Counted from the first letter of the stretch, positions 1 through 9,253 are shown. The stretch is 64,000 nucleotides of DNA from Flavobacterium sedimenticola (GCF_030053345.1 NZ_JASGBP010000003.1:278249-342248), one strand, 5' to 3'. The notes: a model not told the origin generated them from the sequence alone. Program-made: numbers and translations.

Positions 1-2338
1 ATGTTGATGTAACGTTTTGAAGATTGTCATAGACACCCGTTATATCATCCATTGATTTGAATGTATTGGTAGTTGTATATGGTTCTTCAAATAGCCAATA
101 AGAATAGCTTCCAGAATTATTGAACCACTTTAAATAAACCCCACAGTTCGATTCTTTTTTGTTAATCATCACATTGCTTACAAATGAATTATTAACCCAT
201 AATTCAACATTGTTATGTGTGCTGGCAAGGTTCAAATCACCAATGAATGATGATTCATTTTGTCCATCACTAATAAAGAATCTTTTCACTTCTGATGTAG
301 TTGCTGTAAATGTTTCAGTTGTGAAATAGTTTGATGTATTTTTTAAAAAGAATTCATCATTGGTTTGCAATCCGAATATTGAAAAGTCAGTAGGATAACC
401 TTCAAAATATGGTAAATAATATTCAGTATAATTTGAAGTTGGTAACAGAATTCTAACTGGTTGTGCCGCTGCCAATCTATCAATGTAATTTGGCAACTGT
501 TCAACGTTCTTCAAGAACTTGATGGTTTTGTTAGCAGTTAAGAATTCGTTGTTTATATCGAATACTTTGATTTCAGCATTTAATGTTAATGATAAAGTTG
601 AATCATCTACTATTGCATTACTCAAAATATCTGGAACAACTTCATCTTTAAAATAGTTCGGGTTGATTAAATTCTTGGCGATTTCTTTAAAGTTGAATGT
701 GAAAGAATTTAAAAATGGGTCAATTCGATAGATTGTACCATTAACATCAATTTCAGAATGTGTGACATCGTTTATTGTGGTTGAATATCTTATGATTGTA
801 TTATTATATGCTGGGTTGATTATTTGCGTAATTGTATCATCTGTAAATACCAAATCACCAACTGGTTCTAACAACCCATCATTAAATGTAATAACAACGA
901 AAAATGGAACATCAATAACATTGCTTAATGTTAATACATCATTCAATTCATCATAAGTAATTGATACTTGAACTGTATCACCATCGATTGTATAATCAAT
1001 ATCAGAATCACTATTGAATGTTGAAAGATTATCCCTTGAATATTGTTGTGTATTTGAAACAACGCTTCCAATTGGGATAAAATCATTTGTTGATTGATAA
1101 AGTGATGTTGAAGTTGTAAATACACCTAGAAAATAAACTTTGTCAGTAGTTGATAAGGCATATACAACGGTATTATTGAATGATAGTTGATTATCATTTA
1201 TTATACTTCCATCTACATCAAGTTTTACAAGATTCTGAAAATTATTTCCATTAAACGTTGAAAATTCACCCATCAACAAGATTGTGTTATCTGATTGCTG
1301 GGTAATGAATGTACCCATATTGTTATTTAAACCAGAACCACCAGTATTGAAGGTTGAATCAAATGAACCATCAGAATTTAATCTGGCTACACCATTTACT
1401 GTATTTGTATTGTAGGTTAAAAATTTACCAGTAATAAGTATTTTTCCATCGGCTTGAACAAATAAACTTCTAACCAATTTATTTGAACCAGCAATACCAG
1501 CACCACCGCTGTTGAAGGTTGAATCAAATGAACCATCAGAATTTATTCTGGCAATCGAATTACAAGTGTTACCGTTATAACTTGGGAATAAACCAGATAT
1601 AAGGATTTTACCAGAAGATAAAATTTCCAAGCCATAAACACCATAACTTGATGTGGTGTTCAAAAGTCCAGTTCCAGCATTAAATGTAGCATCTAAAGTA
1701 CCATTTGAATTTAGTCTGCAAAGACCTCTGGCATTACTTCCATTGTAAGTAGTAAATTGACCACCAACGATAATTTTTCCATCAGATTGGATAGCTATTC
1801 TATCAGCTTGAAAATTGAATCCAGAGCCAATTGTAAAAGTAGAATCAATTGAACCATCTGGTTTTAATCTTATGATTCTATTTCTTGTTGTTCCCTTATA
1901 TGAAGTGAAAAATCCAACACAAATAACATCACCATTTGATTGAATTTTTACATCTTCAACACCACCATTAAAACCAATTCCAGTTACAAATGAAGTATCT
2001 ACTGAACCATCAACATTTAATCTTACTATTCCATTTGCTGTTGAACCATTGTATTGTGTAAAATATCCAACAACAATTAGCTTACCATCAGATTGCATTG
2101 CACAACGCATTTGATTTAATGATGGGTTATTGAATCCACTACCAACATTGAAACTTGTATCAATTGTTAAATCAGCTTTGTTTGTTCTAACAATTCTACT
2201 TGAAGAAAATACTGTTGGTGTTTTGAATGTTTTATTGATAACGGAATAGGGTACACCGTTTTTATTCAAGCTGTAACTGATGCTTTGATTGTTTAGTGGA
2301 TTTTGAAGAAATTTGATATTTATTGTGCCTACTGCCAT
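1..2338 (-). CDS. Delta-60 repeat (beta-propeller-like) phage protein, C-terminus outside window
   Basis: The reading frame is open from the ATG at 2336-2338 to the window edge, at least 779 codons, so the protein is partial. After a short N-terminus it contains about six or seven consecutive repeats of roughly 45-55 residues with the pattern DGKI(I/L)VGG.F..YNG....G(I/L)RLN.DGS.D.TFN.G.G. This is the delta-60 repeat, a family found in large secreted bacterial proteins and predicted to form propeller blades. The region after about residue 330 is non-repetitive and rich in T, S, N and V. The start overlaps the stop of the upstream gene (TAATG), so translation is probably coupled. A virion surface or tail-associated role is inferred only from its position in the late operon. 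Confidence 0.8.
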   Translation of the reverse strand, partial: MAVGTINIKFLQNPLNNQSISYSLNKNGVPYSVINKTFKTPTVFSSSRIVRTNKADLTIDTSFNVGSGFNNPSLNQMRCAMQSDGKLIVVGYFTQYNGSTANGIVRLNVDGSVDTSFVTGIGFNGGVEDVKIQSNGDVICVGFFTSYKGTTRNRIIRLKPDGSIDSTFTIGSGFNFQADRIAIQSDGKIIVGGQFTTYNGSNARGLCRLNSNGTLDATFNAGTGLLNTTSSYGVYGLEILSSGKILISGLFPSYNGNTCNSIARINSDGSFDSTFNSGGAGIAGSNKLVRSLFVQADGKILITGKFLTYNTNTVNGVARLNSDGSFDSTFNTGGSGLNNNMGTFITQQSDNTILLMGEFSTFNGNNFQNLVKLDVDGSIINDNQLSFNNTVVYALSTTDKVYFLGVFTTSTSLYQSTNDFIPIGSVVSNTQQYSRDNLSTFNSDSDIDYTIDGDTVQVSITYDELNDVLTLSNVIDVPFFVVITFNDGLLEPVGDLVFTDDTITQIINPAYNNTIIRYSTTINDVTHSEIDVNGTIYRIDPFLNSFTFNFKEIAKNLINPNYFKDEVVPDILSNAIVDDSTLSLTLNAEIKVFDINNEFLTANKTIKFLKNVEQLPNYIDRLAAAQPVRILLPTSNYTEYYLPYFEGYPTDFSIFGLQTNDEFFLKNTSNYFTTETFTATTSEVKRFFISDGQNESSFIGDLNLASTHNNVELWVNNSFVSNVMINKKESNCGVYLKWFNNSGSYSYWLFEEPYTTTNTFKSMDDITGVYDNLQNVTST

Positions 2339-2793
2339 TATCTATTTTTTACTAATTTTTCTATCATTATGGTGACTTCATTTATAAAAACATTCACGTT
2401 AACTTCTGATAATCTTTCAAAGATTTTATCAATGCGTTCTGGTGTTATTACTTGGTCATAAATGAATAAATGGTTTTCTTTTCTTGTTCCCTCTTTTGCA
2501 ATTTTTCGGGCAATTAGATAAGCCAATGTTGATGTTTTCATTTTGGCTTCTATGGGTGTTATACCTTTTAATTCAATCCAGTTTTCAATTGCTTGAATTG
2601 GTGGTTGTTTTCCAGCTGCTCTACCACCCAAATACAAGTAACCAGATAATGTTCCAGATGTACTGGTATTTGTAATTTCCAATCCTTGTTCAAATTCACC
2701 AGAAGTTCTTTTGCCAGATTCATTGTAAACTTTGATAATATCAGCTTTCAATAGTTCAAGTTCTTCTGCAATTATTGATTGATTTTCAAACAT
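2338..2793 (-). CDS. Phage neck/tail-completion-like protein
   Basis: A 151-residue protein with a central GRAAGKQPPIQAIENWI segment followed by a KGI-type helix and LAYLIARKIAKEGT. This arrangement recurs in small head-tail joining or tail-completion proteins of Bacteroidetes phages (HK97 gp10-like), which is the basis for the call. No signal peptide or membrane segment is visible. It lies in a tight string of late genes, two bases downstream of the 134-residue gene and overlapping the start of the delta-60 protein. The exact role is inferred; a minor structural protein is the safest description. Confidence 0.5.
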   Translation of the reverse strand: MFENQSIIAEELELLKADIIKVYNESGKRTSGEFEQGLEITNTSTSGTLSGYLYLGGRAAGKQPPIQAIENWIELKGITPIEAKMKTSTLAYLIARKIAKEGTRKENHLFIYDQVITPERIDKIFERLSEVNVNVFINEVTIMIEKLVKNR

Positions 2794-2795
2794 TG

Positions 2796-3200
2796 TTATT
2801 CAGTAGATTTCAAACTGTAATTCACAAGAACACCATCAACATTTGTATCAAATACATTAATCACTTCAAGCACTTGAAATTTGTTAATGTCAAACTGATT
2901 GCATAACAATGAATTCTTTACTGTTTTAAGTGAATTTTCAATGATGGGTTTAATGTGATTATTGTATTTATCGGTATATGTTTCATCAACATCAGATGAA
3001 ACAAACAACATAAATTTTCCAGAGTAGGTTAATGTTTCATAACCAGAATCTGAAAAAATTGAATCCGTAATAATTGGTTCTAAAAAGAAATGTATTGTAC
3101 CACCGCTGGTAACATCTTGATATAAATTATGGTAATCTTGTCTACCATATTCAAAGTACCAATTATTTGAATCAGCTATGTTTTTAAATGTTTCAAACAT
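2796..3200 (-). CDS. Phage protein of unknown function, possibly tail terminator
   Basis: A 134-residue soluble protein that I do not recognise with certainty. It has alternating strand and helix segments (HFFLEPIIT, SGKFMLFVSSD, VLVNYSLKS) and no catalytic motif. Its size and its place between a putative neck gene and the terminase side of the operon would suit a tail-terminator or head-completion protein, but that is context only. The start overlaps the stop of the 206-residue gene by one base, so the two are translationally linked. Confidence 0.45.
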   Translation of the reverse strand: MFETFKNIADSNNWYFEYGRQDYHNLYQDVTSGGTIHFFLEPIITDSIFSDSGYETLTYSGKFMLFVSSDVDETYTDKYNNHIKPIIENSLKTVKNSLLCNQFDINKFQVLEVINVFDTNVDGVLVNYSLKSTE

Positions 3201-3820
3201 TATTTTTTTGATTGTTTTTTCTTTTGTAATTCGGCAACCTCTCGCTTTATTTTATTCTTTTCTTTTTCTAATCTTAACTTGGTAAACACTACCATATATG
3301 GCAATTCTTCAATTTCCTTCCATTTTAGAACATCTTCTTTGGATAATAAATCCAAATCATTGATTACACCAAATTTTTCAAGTCTTTGTTTAGCATTAAC
3401 AACTGCCAAAAATTCATCTTCATATTCATCAACCAATTCATTGTTTTCAGCGTTCTTGATTTCAATTATTTCTTTTCTAATCTTTGAAATAATACCGTAG
3501 AAAGTAGTAATAGTAAAGTTCAAGATGTGATAATCTTCAACATCAACTAACATTTTTATTGTATCAAAAATTGACTTATCGGAAGCTTCAAGCAAATTCA
3601 TTTTGATTTCATTCACTTTTCCAAATGATAGGCTTCTAATGTCTTTTATTTGTAGTGTTTTAGGATGCTTTTTAAACCATTTATGATACCATTTGTATTT
3701 TGGGTTAGGTATTTCGTTTAAAGGGTTTAAATGTTCTAAAATGCTTGTGTATTCTTGAATAACACTCAAATCTGTTATTCTGAAAAAGTCCTTAACTTTA
3801 TAATCAATTATCTTTTCCAT
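3200..3820 (-). CDS. Phage protein of unknown function with basic C-terminal helix
   Basis: A 206-residue protein not recognised. It is mostly helical by inspection, with a basic motif PKYKWYHKWFKKHPKT near residue 40 and a strongly charged C-terminal coiled-coil-like tail ending in KKKQSKK. It overlaps the 3' end of the large terminase gene by 13 bases, so it was probably retained as an operon partner of the packaging module. The basic tail could bind DNA or another virion protein. It could also be a scaffold-like or tail-chaperone protein; nothing in the sequence decides between these. Confidence 0.45.
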   Translation of the reverse strand: MEKIIDYKVKDFFRITDLSVIQEYTSILEHLNPLNEIPNPKYKWYHKWFKKHPKTLQIKDIRSLSFGKVNEIKMNLLEASDKSIFDTIKMLVDVEDYHILNFTITTFYGIISKIRKEIIEIKNAENNELVDEYEDEFLAVVNAKQRLEKFGVINDLDLLSKEDVLKWKEIEELPYMVVFTKLRLEKEKNKIKREVAELQKKKQSKK

Positions 3821-4977
3821 TTGAACGTTTTATATTGATTTTGTTTAGGGAATTTCATCAAGAAAAAATATCTGACCGAGTCTAACCCGTGATTATATGC
3901 ATCTATTGGAATTGAAAGTTCTTTACCTTCTTTGTCCTTTGCCCAAACATAATTTTGAAGTTCTTTTATAAGGTTTACACTTCTTGAAGTTACTTTGAAG
4001 TGTTGTTCTTGAATTAATTGAATACCGTAGTTGATACTGTCTTTACCTTTTACAACTGGTAAAACTGATAAACCATAATACTTTAATTCTGATATAGTCT
4101 TTGGTTCTGCTGAATCAGCATAAATAATACCTTCTTTCGCTCTGTTGGATTTAATTAAAGCTGCCAGTTGATTGTTTAGCAACCCTTTTTGATAGATGAC
4201 TTCATCAAGAATGATTTCACCGTTATATCTGTAAACACTAATTAGTGCTGTTGGGTCATTTGAGAATCCAAAATCCAAACCAGAACCCAAAAGTTCTGCA
4301 TCTTCTGGTAACATTTCTATTTCTGACCAATCAGTATAAATTGCACCAGATTGAATACCCAATTGCCCTAATCCCATTACCTTCCATCGGTTCGCCCAAT
4401 ATTCAGAACTTAAACCTTTGATTTCCCAGCTTTCAATTTCTTGTTTGATTTTGTCATCCAAATATTCATTATCCTTATAAGTCAGAATAACAAAATCAAC
4501 ATCTTCTTTTCCGATTAATTCAGTATGTGCATAAAATGGTGATGTTGGGTTAAAATCCAAAAAAGTGAATTTTTTGGTTCTGATATTTAATTCTTGGAAC
4601 GCTTCAAAATGAACATTGTTTGCTTCATTTATGAATAAAATATCCCTTCTTGCACCTCTTAATTTAGAATGGTCATCAGCTGAAAAAAATTCAAAGGTTG
4701 ATTTGTTAAGTTTATAGATTCTATCAGTTTTATTATGATTTGATTCATCATATAAACCCATTGATGTAATTATATCAATGAAATCTTTGTAAGCACCTCT
4801 TTTTAGTACTGGAACAGATTCTGCAACTATTGAGATTTGAAGTTCACGTTTTAGTGCATAAATGATTAAATATTGAAGGATTGAATATGTTTTACCAGCT
4901 GATGTTCCACCTTGTACAATCCTTAAAGGTTTGGTTAATGCAGCAATCTTTGTGAATGCTGTTGTAGGTGTTAACAT
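3808..4977 (-). CDS. terL: Phage terminase large subunit (PBSX/Terminase_3-6 type)
   Basis: The packaging motor ATPase and nuclease cuts concatemeric DNA and pumps it into the prohead. The 389-residue protein shows Walker A GGTSAGKT at residues 23-30, a Walker B segment DILFINEANN, and a C-terminal RNase H-like nuclease with GSGLDFGFSNDPTALI, then IIYADSAEPKTI, then a late Asp near DAYNHGLDSVRYFF. The length is normal for the PBSX-type family. The start directly follows the small terminase stop, and its end overlaps the next gene. It lies far downstream of portal and capsid, an unusual order for a tailed phage. Confidence 0.9.
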   Translation of the reverse strand: MLTPTTAFTKIAALTKPLRIVQGGTSAGKTYSILQYLIIYALKRELQISIVAESVPVLKRGAYKDFIDIITSMGLYDESNHNKTDRIYKLNKSTFEFFSADDHSKLRGARRDILFINEANNVHFEAFQELNIRTKKFTFLDFNPTSPFYAHTELIGKEDVDFVILTYKDNEYLDDKIKQEIESWEIKGLSSEYWANRWKVMGLGQLGIQSGAIYTDWSEIEMLPEDAELLGSGLDFGFSNDPTALISVYRYNGEIILDEVIYQKGLLNNQLAALIKSNRAKEGIIYADSAEPKTISELKYYGLSVLPVVKGKDSINYGIQLIQEQHFKVTSRSVNLIKELQNYVWAKDKEGKELSIPIDAYNHGLDSVRYFFLMKFPKQNQYKTFKWKR

Positions 4978-4979
4978 TA

Positions 4980-5528
4980 TTAGAAATCATATTTATCATC
5001 AATGTTATTTTCTGGTTCTATTGAAATTGATTTTTCTGGTAATTGCTCTGGTTTTAATTCAAGAAAATCTGGATTGAGAATATTTTGAATCAACGCCTTT
5101 TGTTCATTGTTCCCAGCTGTGATTTGAATGATTTGGGTTTCTTCATTCTTATTGATGTTTTCAGAAATATGTTTAAGATTGAATTCTTCAAACTTTCTTT
5201 CAAGAATCCAAGCATATCTTACCCATTGACCAGTTTTATCATTCTTTAATGCTTCACCCAAAGCCATTTTTTCTTTAATCAATGCTTCTTGAATGAGTTC
5301 CAAAAATTCAACACCCAATTCTTCATTTGGTGCAAATTTTCCAGCCTTCCAATTCTTAAAAGTTCTTGTTGTAATTCTATCTTCAATTGGTAAAAGCTTG
5401 TTTACCAAAAAAACCAAATCAGCATCAGTTAAAAAAACAACACTATTGTTGTTTAATACTTGTTGAAGCGATGGAATCCAATTAGCCATTTTAAATGGTC
5501 TTCCTCTTTCTTTTTTATCTTCATTCAT
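4980..5528 (-). CDS. terS: Probable phage terminase small subunit
   Basis: A 182-residue, mainly helical, highly charged protein encoded two bases upstream of the large terminase. After an N-terminal RGRPFKMANW segment it has a helix-turn-helix-like stretch (LVFLVNKLLPIEDRITTRTFKNWKAG). This resembles the DNA-binding start of small terminases, which recognise the packaging site and recruit the large subunit. The C-terminus (residues 120-182) is Glu/Asn rich and probably disordered. The call rests on position, size and the HTH-like segment; no family signature is decisive. Confidence 0.6.
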   Translation of the reverse strand: MNEDKKERGRPFKMANWIPSLQQVLNNNSVVFLTDADLVFLVNKLLPIEDRITTRTFKNWKAGKFAPNEELGVEFLELIQEALIKEKMALGEALKNDKTGQWVRYAWILERKFEEFNLKHISENINKNEETQIIQITAGNNEQKALIQNILNPDFLELKPEQLPEKSISIEPENNIDDKYDF

Positions 5529-5630
5529 AATTATTTCTTGTTTACGGAAATAATACTTTCAGATGCTGAATAGTAAAGTTTTGTAATGTTCAATATTGTG
5601 AATCACATATTAAGGTGTTATTTAAATGGG
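5529..5630. other. AT-rich spacer upstream of terS
   Basis: This is the left part of the gap between the terminase and holin genes. It is AT-rich and I see no coding sequence. With the palindromic terminator to its right it probably holds the transcription start for the terminase segment, but no clear TAnnTTTG box can be read. Confidence 0.3.
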
Positions 5631-5662
5631 AAAAAACCATCCTGGATCCAGGATGGTTTTTT
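5631..5662. terminator. Perfect 32-bp palindromic terminator
   Basis: The 32 bases are an exact palindrome centred on GGATCC, with A-tract and T-tract ends, so on either strand the transcript folds into a GC-containing hairpin ended by a U-run. On the minus strand it lies just downstream of the tRNA gene and upstream of terS, so it may end the holin/tRNA transcript and make the terminase genes a separate unit. Confidence 0.8.
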
Positions 5663-5678
5663 CATATCAAATTTAAAG

Positions 5679-5757
5679 TTGCGGTTCTAGGAGTCGAACC
5701 CAGTATTACAAGCATATGAAACTTGTGTGATTTATTTATCCGTTTCACTCAACCGCG
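5679..5757 (-). tRNA. Phage-encoded tRNA with CAU anticodon (Met or Ile2)
   Basis: Read on the minus strand, this 79-base stretch folds into a full cloverleaf. It has an acceptor stem of GCGGTT with AACCGC (six pairs plus a terminal mismatch). The D stem is GTGA/TCAC with a long 14-base loop. The anticodon stem is CAAGT/GCTTG with loop TTCATAT, and the variable loop has five bases. The T stem is CTGGG/CCTAG with loop TTCGACT, and A is the discriminator. CCA is not encoded. A CAU anticodon can mean elongator or initiator Met, or Ile2 after lysidine modification, and the sequence alone does not settle this. It sits between holin and terminase genes and is co-oriented with them. Confidence 0.85.
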
Positions 5758-5761
5758 ATGT

Positions 5762-6250
5762 TTATTCTTTTTTTTCTTCATCATCTTCAATAATTTCATT
5801 CAAGTCCTTTTTAAGTTCTTTACCCTTTTTGAATAACTCTTTTAAATAAACCCATAGTGATTTATTGCCGTAATAATTCATTGATGTTTCATCCAATGAT
5901 TTGATTTCAATGTAGCACCAAAGCAAAGTTGTTATCTTGGTTAGTAATAAATTTATTCCGAGAATTGAACTTTCAAAAATGAATTTGTCAATAAAAAAAA
6001 CAGCTACTATAGAACTACAATAAAATAATGTTTTAACCACAATATTGAATAGTTTGGTTGATTTGTATGCTTTAATTCCATACTTCTTAATGTTACCAGC
6101 AATAGCCATAATGGTATCAGCAGCAACAAAGAATGTAATCAGCATTATAAATGGTTTGATTGGCGTTAAAATGGTTATAAGGCTTAAAAAAGCTATTAAT
6201 ATGTATTCTTTCATATTTGTATTTTGTATTTGAATAAAACTATTTTTCAT
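5762..6250 (-). CDS. Phage holin family protein
   Basis: A 162-residue membrane protein with three or four hydrophobic segments: about residues 15-28, 32-52, 68-87 and 94-112. A highly charged cytoplasmic tail follows (KKGKELKKDLNEIIEDDEEKKE). Number of membrane spans, size and charged tail match phage holins, which collect in the inner membrane and open it at a set time so that the endolysin can reach the wall. It is separated from the endolysin and spanin genes by about 10 kb of structural genes, which is unusual. The next gene upstream encodes a lipoprotein four bases away. Confidence 0.7.
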   Translation of the reverse strand: MKNSFIQIQNTNMKEYILIAFLSLITILTPIKPFIMLITFFVAADTIMAIAGNIKKYGIKAYKSTKLFNIVVKTLFYCSSIVAVFFIDKFIFESSILGINLLLTKITTLLWCYIEIKSLDETSMNYYGNKSLWVYLKELFKKGKELKKDLNEIIEDDEEKKE

Positions 6251-6254
6251 TTTA

Positions 6255-6695
6255 TTAGTATTTTAGTAGAAGACAACTATTGTAATTATCAATTGTGCTT
6301 ATACCAATCCAATTGTAGACTGGGTTTTCTATCACACTTTTATGTTGTTCAGAATTCATATAAGCATTGAAAGTTGATTGACTTGAAATAAATCCAAATG
6401 CTACTATTTCACCAGCTCTTTTAGCTTTAGATTCAATAAATCTTTGATAAAAGAAATCGTGACTTAAAGAATCTTTTTCTATCATATATAACACGTGTTC
6501 TTTTGATAAATCAGATGCTAATACTTCAATTTTTAGTTTATTCAAACCAATTGAATCTCTATGTAGATTAATATAATTTACAAGTTCAATTTCAGAAATT
6601 GAAGAATCACATTTTATAATTGGATTGTAAGTTTCGGTTTCAGATTTTTCACAACCAATAACAGATAAAATTAGAATTAGAAGGAACAATTTCAT
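6255..6695 (-). CDS. CAP (SCP/PR-1) domain lipoprotein encoded in the phage late operon
   Basis: A 146-residue protein with a lipoprotein signal: hydrophobic residues 3-13 and lipobox VIGC with Cys15. The rest follows the bacterial CAP fold: a helix with ELVNYINLHRDSIGLNKLKI, then LSKEHVLYMIEKDSLSHDFFYQR, AGEIVAFGF, and YMNSEQHKSVIENPVYNWIGIS. CAP proteins are secreted or surface proteins of varied and mostly unknown activity. A lipid-anchored copy would be placed in the envelope of the host cell. It overlaps the end of the tail spike gene by one base. It could be a lysogenic-conversion or superinfection-exclusion factor; this is inference. Confidence 0.72.
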   Translation of the reverse strand: MKLFLLILILSVIGCEKSETETYNPIIKCDSSISEIELVNYINLHRDSIGLNKLKIEVLASDLSKEHVLYMIEKDSLSHDFFYQRFIESKAKRAGEIVAFGFISSQSTFNAYMNSEQHKSVIENPVYNWIGISTIDNYNSCLLLKY

Positions 6696-9253
6696 TAAGA
6701 TAGAAACGTATAAGCTTTAGTTGTTATTGGTGAAAAGTATGAATCAACATAATTTCCAAATGAATCCCAGTATTTAAATCCTTTTGTGTCAATATTGCTA
6801 TTTGTAACCCAATTATCAATGTTAACCCAGCCATTTGTACCATCACAATCAACATAAAAATCCATTACACAATCATTTGGCACATTAGATGAAGTATAGG
6901 TTAAAGTTTCCCAAATTCCATTTGAAACTGACATTGTATCACAAACAGTTTCAGCAGTAATACCACAAGTAGGATTGAAAGCTAACATTAGTCTTGGTTG
7001 ATTTCCAGTATAATCTGTTCCGTCACTTATTGTGGATTTTCTAACATCAATTGAAACAGTTACTGATGTGCCAGAAGCTACTGGAACTTTTAATAAACTG
7101 TTACTTGCCTTATAAATCGAAGTATGAGGTGTAATTCTTATTGAAGGACTTGAGTTATTAAAAATAGTTGTGTCTGATGACACAACACCGTTACCAAGCC
7201 ATTGTTTGTATGAACCAACTATACCATTATGATTGAATGATTGTACTGTACAATTTAAATTTGAAACTGGTAAGCCTAGAATTGGTATAAATTCAGCACC
7301 ACCTAAATAACAGTTATTTAAATTTATGCTTGTACCATTTGTTAAATTTGTAAATACAGCACTTGAAAAATTCGAAGAAGTTAAACCAGAATCAGAATAA
7401 CCAAAATAGCATCTATTAAAATATACGGCATCGATTGGAACTGAAACCCCACCAATTGCATTTGTTTGAACAAACGTTTCACCACCATAAAAATAACTAG
7501 TGTCAAATAAAATTTTAACGTTACATCTAGCATTAAATCCAATAGCACCACCTAAATTTCCAAAATTTCTCATACCAACAAAACTGATGACAAAATCACG
7601 TTGATATGAATTTGAACCATTTATAATAATACCACCATTACTATTTCGCCAAACCAAAAAGTTAGTTAAGTTTTGATTACCACCAGCCAACGGTAATGAA
7701 AAGTTTATACCAGTTCCTTGATTACTGTAAAAATTATTACCAGTTGCATTGTTTTTAAATCCGCCAGTATAGGGTACAGCATTACTTGTGAAAATATTAT
7801 AGCTACCAATGTAATCACAAGTCATTGTTGATGTAACACCAGTACAACCAATTATAACATTGCCATCATCTATAGTGCTTCCTATTGAATTAACAGTGTT
7901 TAAACTTGGATGTCCTAAAGCATAGAATATATTGTTATTTATACTTGTATTACTTGTTCTGACAAATGAAAATACAGTTGTATTAAATTGTGCAGTATTC
8001 ATAAACACACAATTATTACTACTAAAACTACCAGTTGAAAATGCCGTACCTAAACCAAATCCAGCAGTTGTTGCAGCATTACCACCACCCATATCTATAA
8101 ATCTGGTATTATTCCAATTAACTACTGCTTGTGGGAATATTTGAATATTCGTTCTAAGAGTTGGTGAACTACTTAGAACAGATATGTTTCTTGTAATATT
8201 TACTACATCAGCTTGTACTAAAGTTGTTGAATTACCACCGTGAGTATTTGTATATCCTGAATGACTTAATGTAGTACCAGTAACACCACTTAATTGTAAT
8301 TGTTCCCATTGAGTATAGGTTCTACTTGTTGAAGCTACAACTATTGTATCACCAGAAGACCAACCAGTAGAATTAGTTGTTGTACTTGTTGTTTGACCAG
8401 TATTAACATCAGCTGCTAATTTTGTTTTAACAAAATTTCTTGGAGCACCAAAAGTAGTAAATGTACCATAAGCTAAAATATTATACTGTAGTGACGATGC
8501 ACACAATACTTCTAATACTGCTGTACTTGTACTTGGCATTGTTGAACCAGAAGTACCAATAGTTAATACACCATTTAAACCCACAATAACATTTCCACCA
8601 AGTTTTAAACAATAATTAGTACTTGAATTTGTTCCATAATTTAATGTACCTCTTGTTCCTACATATAAATTACCATAAGTAGTTGAAGTAGATGTTGAAT
8701 CCATTGTTATAGTATAACCAGAATTAACACCTGCTGATGTATGTTCACCACTTATTATAAATGTGTCAGTAGATGCTGGTGCAGCTGTTGTTGTTGTTAC
8801 TAATGCACGGCTATAATTATTGGCTGTACCATCTCTATATACACCTACTTGGTTACTAACAGAACCTACAGTTCTTACACTATAAGTTTGTCCAGCTGTT
8901 AAAGTTACTGGTGAATCAAATTTAAAATAAGTCCAACCCAATAAACCAGTTGTTGCTGCACCAGTACTAAATAAATCAGAACAATTTATAGTTACATCTT
9001 TTACAGTTGAAGCTGTGGTATTATTAAACAATCTTACAGTAATAGTACCAGTTGGATTAGATACCATCCCTACTAATTGTAAAGAAATACCAGCTACAGT
9101 TATTGCACCAGTTGTAAACGTAGCTGAACTATTGACAGATGTTGTAATATTAGCAGTACTTATTCTTGAATCTAAATATGATGTATTATCAACAACACCC
9201 CAAGTAGAACTTGAAGTTAAATTACCATTTTGTATTGAATGTAATATTGCCAT
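6695..9253 (-). CDS. Large phage tail spike/fibre-like structural protein
   Basis: An 852-residue, Ser/Thr/Asn/Gly-rich protein without Cys-based or catalytic signatures that I can identify. Residues 1-180 look like a carbohydrate-binding-type beta sandwich (SATFTTGAITVAGISLQLVG, GWTYFKFDSPVTLTAGQTY). Residues 190-680 carry many short strand-turn repeats with NNN and GGN turns, typical of a right-handed parallel beta-helix as in tail spikes. The C-terminus (about 700-850) is again beta-sandwich-like. The likely role is host surface binding. It overlaps the 70-residue gene upstream and the CAP lipoprotein downstream by one base each, so these are co-translated. Confidence 0.6.
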   Translation of the reverse strand: MAILHSIQNGNLTSSSTWGVVDNTSYLDSRISTANITTSVNSSATFTTGAITVAGISLQLVGMVSNPTGTITVRLFNNTTASTVKDVTINCSDLFSTGAATTGLLGWTYFKFDSPVTLTAGQTYSVRTVGSVSNQVGVYRDGTANNYSRALVTTTTAAPASTDTFIISGEHTSAGVNSGYTITMDSTSTSTTYGNLYVGTRGTLNYGTNSSTNYCLKLGGNVIVGLNGVLTIGTSGSTMPSTSTAVLEVLCASSLQYNILAYGTFTTFGAPRNFVKTKLAADVNTGQTTSTTTNSTGWSSGDTIVVASTSRTYTQWEQLQLSGVTGTTLSHSGYTNTHGGNSTTLVQADVVNITRNISVLSSSPTLRTNIQIFPQAVVNWNNTRFIDMGGGNAATTAGFGLGTAFSTGSFSSNNCVFMNTAQFNTTVFSFVRTSNTSINNNIFYALGHPSLNTVNSIGSTIDDGNVIIGCTGVTSTMTCDYIGSYNIFTSNAVPYTGGFKNNATGNNFYSNQGTGINFSLPLAGGNQNLTNFLVWRNSNGGIIINGSNSYQRDFVISFVGMRNFGNLGGAIGFNARCNVKILFDTSYFYGGETFVQTNAIGGVSVPIDAVYFNRCYFGYSDSGLTSSNFSSAVFTNLTNGTSINLNNCYLGGAEFIPILGLPVSNLNCTVQSFNHNGIVGSYKQWLGNGVVSSDTTIFNNSSPSIRITPHTSIYKASNSLLKVPVASGTSVTVSIDVRKSTISDGTDYTGNQPRLMLAFNPTCGITAETVCDTMSVSNGIWETLTYTSSNVPNDCVMDFYVDCDGTNGWVNIDNWVTNSNIDTKGFKYWDSFGNYVDSYFSPITTKAYTFLS

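Noticed and set aside
1..2338. Short rightward and leftward reading frames at 762-956 and 943-1125
   Set aside because: They are shadows inside the long leftward delta-60 frame and have no domain or start context.
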